A stretch of 64,000 nt of DNA from Catonia carolina (taxonomy: Eukaryota; Arthropoda; Insecta; Hemiptera; Achilidae): assembly GCA_035578175.1 (NCBI GenBank), contig JAQMRL010000003.1, forward strand, positions 61,596,172 through 61,660,171, read 5' to 3'. Positions 62,138-64,000 of this stretch are shown here, in pieces. Below the pieces are notes generated by a model, which saw only the letters and a list, made by a program, of their open reading frames with translations, made no database searches and was not told the origin of the DNA. Position 1 is the first letter of the stretch. Every line of letters starts with the position of its first letter. Position numbers and translations under genes: made by a program.

Positions 62138-63199
62138 AAAACAATGGCAATATCTGAATTAAAAATCCTTGTGATCCATCGTTTTTATTTACAATAAAAT
62201 AATGGATTAATGCGCCGTATTATTGTGAGCTTGAGAGTCGATGGAGGTAACCAAGGTATTGCCATTTCCAACGCAATTTCCATGTGCCATTTGTGCGATT
62301 ACCTAACTCGTGTAATAGGAGACACATATACAGACACACAACGGACAGTATACACAGTAACAACACTCAAACATACCAGATGATCTCATTTACAGAACTG
62401 TCAGATGTGAGAACAAAAAAAATAAAAAGAAAATTTTATTAAATTAATAAAATTGGATTGTTGCCTCCATTCCTTTTTAAAACTTTTAAAGGGATAGGTG
62501 GTTTGTACAATTTTTTATACTAAAAAACAATATTACGAATTTATTAATTTCAAAAGATTATATTTAAACAAAAACATTAATTTTAGAAGATTTTGATAAA
62601 AGATTCAACTATTTTAAAGAATTTTAAGAATTTTAATTGTTTTTAAGTATTTTAAAAAAATTTACCAAGGATTTTCTTTAATAAAAGAAGTTGAATTTTT
62701 GAGAATAAAACTTTTTGGAGTTTTTATTTATGAACCTGGGACACTCGTGTAAGTATACAAGCACATTTATATGACAGTATGTATTTATAATGCACGCAGA
62801 ATGTCACGAACGTAGAAATCTTGCGGAGAATAAATAAAAGCCTAAAATATTAGTTAACACCGTAAATTATCGTAAGATACAGTACCTCGGAAATTTCATA
62901 AGAAATCAAATATTACATGAACTGTTACAACGTATTCTGCAAGGGAAAATAGAAGGAAAAGGAATCTTGACTTGCCATTTGAGAGCGTGGTTATAAGAGT
63001 TCTTCGGAATTGCTCCGGATAGCAACCAATAAGGTTAGAATAAACATGATGATCGCCTACACCCGAAACGATAGGCACACTTGAAGAATATGTAGCTATT
63101 TTCAAACACAATACGGTACTGATACATTATCGCTCTGTTTAGAGTTTCAGTTCATTATATAGTTTCCTTTTGTCTTTTTATTGTATGACATGACCTTAC
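62138..63199. other. AT-rich stretch, nothing assigned
   Basis: No supported feature; the minus-strand frame 62896-63111 has no domain. Confidence 0.45.
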
Positions 63200-63300
63200 C
63201 GCCGGCCCGTGGTGTAGTAGTCAGCGCAACTTGCTTCTATGCTAGGGGTTTCAGATTCAGGGGTTTAGATCAGGTCTGGTATTTTCACATCTAATATTTC
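63200..63300 (+). mobile_element. SINE C-like head, decayed
   Basis: GCCGGCCCGTGGTGTAGTAGTCAGCG resembles a SINE C A-box region, followed by an eroded B-box stretch (GGTTTCAGATTC) and a body start (ggtctggtattttcacatct). No tail was recognised. Confidence 0.5.
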
Positions 63301-64000
63301 ATCTATCATCCATCATCGTCTTCATTAACAGTAATTCGTAAAACAATCGGGCGTAAAACGAAAAACACTACTCTTCTGTATACGCAGCAACCCTGGAAGA
63401 TGCGGGGCGTGTTGGAGCCTCAGTGATATTTGACGTTGAAGCTTACAATGATATAACGCACACTTTAATCTAAACTTAGGCACATATTTAAAATTTTCAC
63501 AATTTATGAATTTAATTTGTATCAAAGAAAAATGTCTTTAAATTTCTCGTACTTCATTAATTTTATATCACCGGAAAATACATTAATTTTTAATAAGCCT
63601 ATAAGATGTTCGAATGTGGTATTATTTAGCAATTAAACGGTGCAATTTTATTTTGAAGGACAAAGCAGTGAGACTTTGCAAGAGAAAGCTGTGTGCGCAG
63701 TTATACACAATGTTTACTACTCTGACCAAACAGAATAGAATGAATGTTAGCCAGCAAAAGTCACAGCAAGCATCAGAATCTTATTAAACCCACACCCTTC
63801 TGTTGGGCAACACCGGTCATTGTTTATGTAATCATCAACAAACTGTTTTATTACAGCATAAATGAAATTGTTCTTTTATAATAAAATTTATGTATAAAAG
63901 CTTTCTTACAATGACAATATTATTTTTTAGATTGATTTGGCATCGCAAATACAAAACTTTATGATCGATGTTTCTCTATGATATTGTGACCAAAAGATAT
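63301..64000. other. Unassigned stretch at window end
   Basis: The minus-strand frame 63325-63525 lacks any recognised domain. Nothing else assigned. Confidence 0.45.

Noticed and set aside
1..64000. CRISPR array, operons or bacterial genes
   Set aside because: The direct repeats are dispersed or LTR-type, there is no regular spacer pattern, and open frames are short as expected for AT-rich eukaryotic DNA.

Overview
The window reads as intergenic or intronic DNA of an AT-rich arthropod genome, most likely an insect. The evidence is strong AT bias, many short tRNA-headed SINEs, LINE fragments whose reverse-transcriptase motifs resemble Jockey/I-like and RTE-like insect LINEs, a pogo/Tigger-like transposase relic and piggyBac-like MITEs. 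The insect order is not established; Hemiptera is only a guess from the look of the repeats. I found no intact host protein-coding gene, rRNA, real tRNA gene or CRISPR array. Almost all short open frames are chance frames or shadows of repeats. One cysteine-rich open segment at 4.5-4.7 kb is the only non-repeat coding candidate, and it is weak.

Five repeat families explain much of the window. (A) A tRNA-headed SINE of about 320 bp (5 copies, one with a perfect 14-bp target-site duplication, TSD). (B) A 393-bp retroposon with an AAC-type tail and hairpin-rich 3' end (11 copies or fragments, two with perfect 10-11 bp TSDs). (C) A second tRNA-headed SINE of about 190 bp ending in an ATTT/AAAT-rich tail (about 8 copies or fragments). 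(D) A roughly 1-kb family with inverted ends around a CA-rich core (3 long copies, 2 end fragments). (M) Two MITEs of about 430 bp with a perfect 16-bp palindrome at or near each end and TTAA target sites.

Layout. 0-14 kb: SINE A, retroposon B, SINE C and one MITE in otherwise unassigned AT-rich DNA. 14-20 kb: SINE A, two tandem-oriented D copies and several B pieces. 20-33 kb: B copies, a Jockey-like LINE relic, SINE C, and a LINE copy at 28.06-29.28 kb whose layout fits twin-priming inversion. 33-37 kb: a SINE C split by a LINE fragment with a 13-bp TSD, another LINE 3' end, a possible aspartic-protease relic and a B copy. 40-48 kb: A and B side by side, a second A, the second MITE, and a decayed pogo/Tigger-like element with recognisable terminal inverted repeats (TIRs).

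The main feature is at 49.15-61.16 kb. A 5'-truncated LINE lying on the minus strand (perfect 16-bp TSD) is split, just after its FADD motif, by a 10.9-kb LTR element (4-bp TSD). The LTR element has 1.67-kb LTRs that read as identical over about 1.57 kb except for one A, a G9 polypurine tract showing minus-strand orientation, and a 7.5-kb internal region with no recognisable gag or pol. It looks like a young, non-autonomous LARD-like LTR retrotransposon. The outer ~100 bp of its two LTRs differ clearly while the rest matches, which is unexpected. After 61.2 kb come a third D copy and a SINE C head.
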